Origin: Lysobacterales bacterium
GTDB taxonomy: Bacteria > Pseudomonadota > Gammaproteobacteria > Xanthomonadales > SZUA-36
Reading direction: 5' to 3'
NCBI GenBank assembly: GCA_009692275.1
Contig: SHZL01000132.1
Location: forward strand, 1 to 7,592
DNA: 7,592 bases
Shown here: positions 6,744-7,592 of the stretch, piece after piece
Numbering within the stretch: the first letter of the stretch is position 1
Layout of the letters: every line of letters begins with the position of its first letter
Translations under genes and position numbers: made by a program
The notes under the pieces: model-generated
The model's database searches: none
What the model saw: only the letters and a program-made list of their open reading frames with translations
Told to the model about the DNA's origin: nothing

Positions 6744-7289
6744 TCAGGGAATTTTGGGCGCCAGTTGGTGCAATTCTAACTGCACGCTGGCGGTATCGCT
6801 CATGACGTGCGCCACGCCGTCCTGCACCAGGCACTGCAGTTGCATGTTCCGGTTGGCAAGCCCCGCCAGGGCATCGCATGTCGTGGCAGCCACCTGGAAG
6901 AGCTTGAGGTTGGGTATGCGCAGCAGGGCCGTGGCGTTTTTTTCCCACCACACAGCAGCGCCGCGGGTGGCGGGCTGGTACACGGTCACTTCGCGCGCCC
7001 GGCCCGCTGCGCGCCGCAACAACTGCTCGTCGGGTTGGCCGATTTCCATCCACTGCAGGATCTGGCCGGTGAGATCATGGCGCCACAGGTCCGGTTCCTC
7101 CGAGCTGATGCCCTTGCCGAACATGAGCTCATCGTTGGCATTGAGGGCAAATGCAAGGACGCGTAGCATCAACCGTTCCTCGGTCTCCGAAGGGTGCAGG
7201 GCCAGCACCAGCGAATGGGTCGCGTAGTAACCGCGGTCCATGTCGCTGAGCTGCAATTCAGCCTTGTAGATCGTTGCCTTGAGGGCCAT
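6744..7289 (-). CDS. yaeQ: YaeQ family protein
   Basis: The product from ATG 7289 is 181 residues, the same length as E. coli YaeQ, and begins with the family signature MALKATIYKAELQLSDMDR. Other conserved stretches are LHPSETEERLMLRVLAFAL (31-49), WMEIGQPDE (80-88) and IxDG-like LVQDGVAHVM (154-163). YaeQ has a fold related to PD-(D/E)XK nucleases; Glu38, Asp67 and Glu82 are acidic residues in the conserved blocks, but no cellular role is established. The frame extends upstream to 7436, yet that extension has no family counterpart and overlaps the divergent ROK gene, so I reject it. It is the first gene of the - strand series and is probably a housekeeping neighbour rather than part of the catabolic module. 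Confidence 0.93.
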   Translation of the reverse strand: MALKATIYKAELQLSDMDRGYYATHSLVLALHPSETEERLMLRVLAFALNANDELMFGKGISSEEPDLWRHDLTGQILQWMEIGQPDEQLLRRAAGRAREVTVYQPATRGAAVWWEKNATALLRIPNLKLFQVAATTCDALAGLANRNMQLQCLVQDGVAHVMSDTASVQLELHQLAPKIP

Positions 7290-7297
7290 GCGCGGTG

Positions 7298-7326
7298 CTG
7301 ACAGAATGTGGGTTGAGCAATATACC
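7298..7326 (+). promoter_or_regulatory. candidate promoter for the ROK kinase gene
   Basis: CTGACA (7298-7303) is separated by 17 bp from TATACC (7321-7326) in the 111-bp divergent region between yaeQ and the ROK gene. The -35 box matches 5 of 6 consensus bases and the -10 box 4 of 6. Transcription from here would give a leader of about 65-70 nt to the CTG start. Weak evidence; the yaeQ promoter on the opposite strand could not be placed. Confidence 0.3.
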
Positions 7327-7387
7327 CTGATTTGCCTCGCGGCTGATATTGAGCGACTATTAACCGCATGGCACGCACCCTCACTAA

Positions 7388-7394
7388 AAGGAGA
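7388..7394 (+). promoter_or_regulatory. strong ribosome binding site that selects a CTG start
   Basis: AAGGAGA lies 6-7 nt before CTG at 7401, ideal spacing. The upstream in-frame ATG (7368) has no purine-rich site before it. This site is the main sequence argument for initiation at CTG. Confidence 0.6.
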
Positions 7395-7400
7395 CAGGAC

Positions 7401-7592
7401 CTGAACGTTCTCGTTATTGATGTCGGCGGTAGCCACGTAAAAGTCCTCGCTACCGGCCAGGCCGAGCGGCGGCTCATGGTATCGGGTCCGGAGTTGAAAG
7501 CCGGCGCGATGGCAGCCGGCGTGAAAGCGCTGGCCGAGAGTTGGCCTTACGATGTGGTGTCCATTGGCTATCCCGGAATGGTGGTGGCCGAC
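7401..7592 (+). CDS. polyphosphate glucokinase-like ROK kinase, 3' partial
   Basis: The first 64 codons of a sugar kinase run off the window edge. The N-terminus, xNVLVIDVGGSHVKVLATGQ, contains the phosphate-binding DxGGxxxK motif (Asp7 to Lys14) and continues with SGPEL (28-32) and VSIGYPG (53-59). This matches the ROK-family polyphosphate/ATP glucokinases that phosphorylate glucose. Those proteins usually begin 'M(K/N)VLVIDVGG', which places the start at CTG 7401 behind AAGGAGA. The alternative is ATG at 7368, same frame, adding 11 residues (MARTLTKRRQD) and lacking a ribosome site. The gene is divergent from yaeQ and has no evident link to the catabolic genes. Family call is strong; the choice of phosphoryl donor (polyphosphate or ATP) needs the missing part. 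Confidence 0.82.
   Translation, partial: MNVLVIDVGGSHVKVLATGQAERRLMVSGPELKAGAMAAGVKALAESWPYDVVSIGYPGMVVAD

Noticed and set aside
6724..7053. Upstream extension of the flavin oxidoreductase frame through yaeQ
   Set aside because: The extension overlaps yaeQ out of frame and has no family counterpart. ATG 6723 with GGAG 8 nt upstream gives the normal N-terminus.
7290..7436. N-terminal extension of yaeQ to 7436
   Set aside because: YaeQ proteins begin MALKATIYKA, reached at 7289, and the full length then equals the family's 181 residues. The extension overlaps the divergent ROK gene.

Overview
The window reads as chromosomal DNA of a moderately GC-rich proteobacterium, most likely a gammaproteobacterium. 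YaeQ is typical of that group, and start sites, codon use and operon style fit. I cannot place it below class level.

Left end (1-1058) is accessory DNA. It opens inside an RHS/YD-repeat gene that stops early in a tail unlike RHS proteins. A compact hicA-hicB toxin-antitoxin operon follows, driven by a promoter whose spacer and -10 region hold a perfect inverted repeat. The hicA part is visibly AT-richer than what follows (38% GC over 541-600 against 67% over 1441-1500, counted by hand).

Middle (1134-6723) is metabolic. A UbiX-type flavin prenyltransferase gene on the + strand meets a UbiD-family decarboxylase gene on the - strand tail to tail, with a 4-bp overlap. UbiX makes the prenylated flavin that UbiD enzymes need. 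The ubiD gene is the last of a tight - strand series, in transcription order: yaeQ, a luciferase-like flavin oxidoreductase, an MFS carrier, a signal-peptide-bearing amidohydrolase, ubiD. Gaps are 20, 39, -4 and 12 bp. Apart from yaeQ, the set looks like a catabolic module: the amidohydrolase may cut a compound outside the cytoplasm, the carrier may import an acidic product, and the flavin enzyme and UbiD may oxidise and decarboxylate it. The substrate is not readable from sequence.

Right end (6744-7592): yaeQ diverges from a partial polyphosphate-glucokinase-like ROK gene, which probably starts at a CTG codon behind a strong ribosome binding site. No tRNA, rRNA, CRISPR array or intact insertion sequence was seen. 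No gene-free stretch exceeds 115 bp. I did not find a clearly new system. The best leads are the uncharacterised UbiD-centred module with its convergent ubiX, and the promoter architecture of hicAB.
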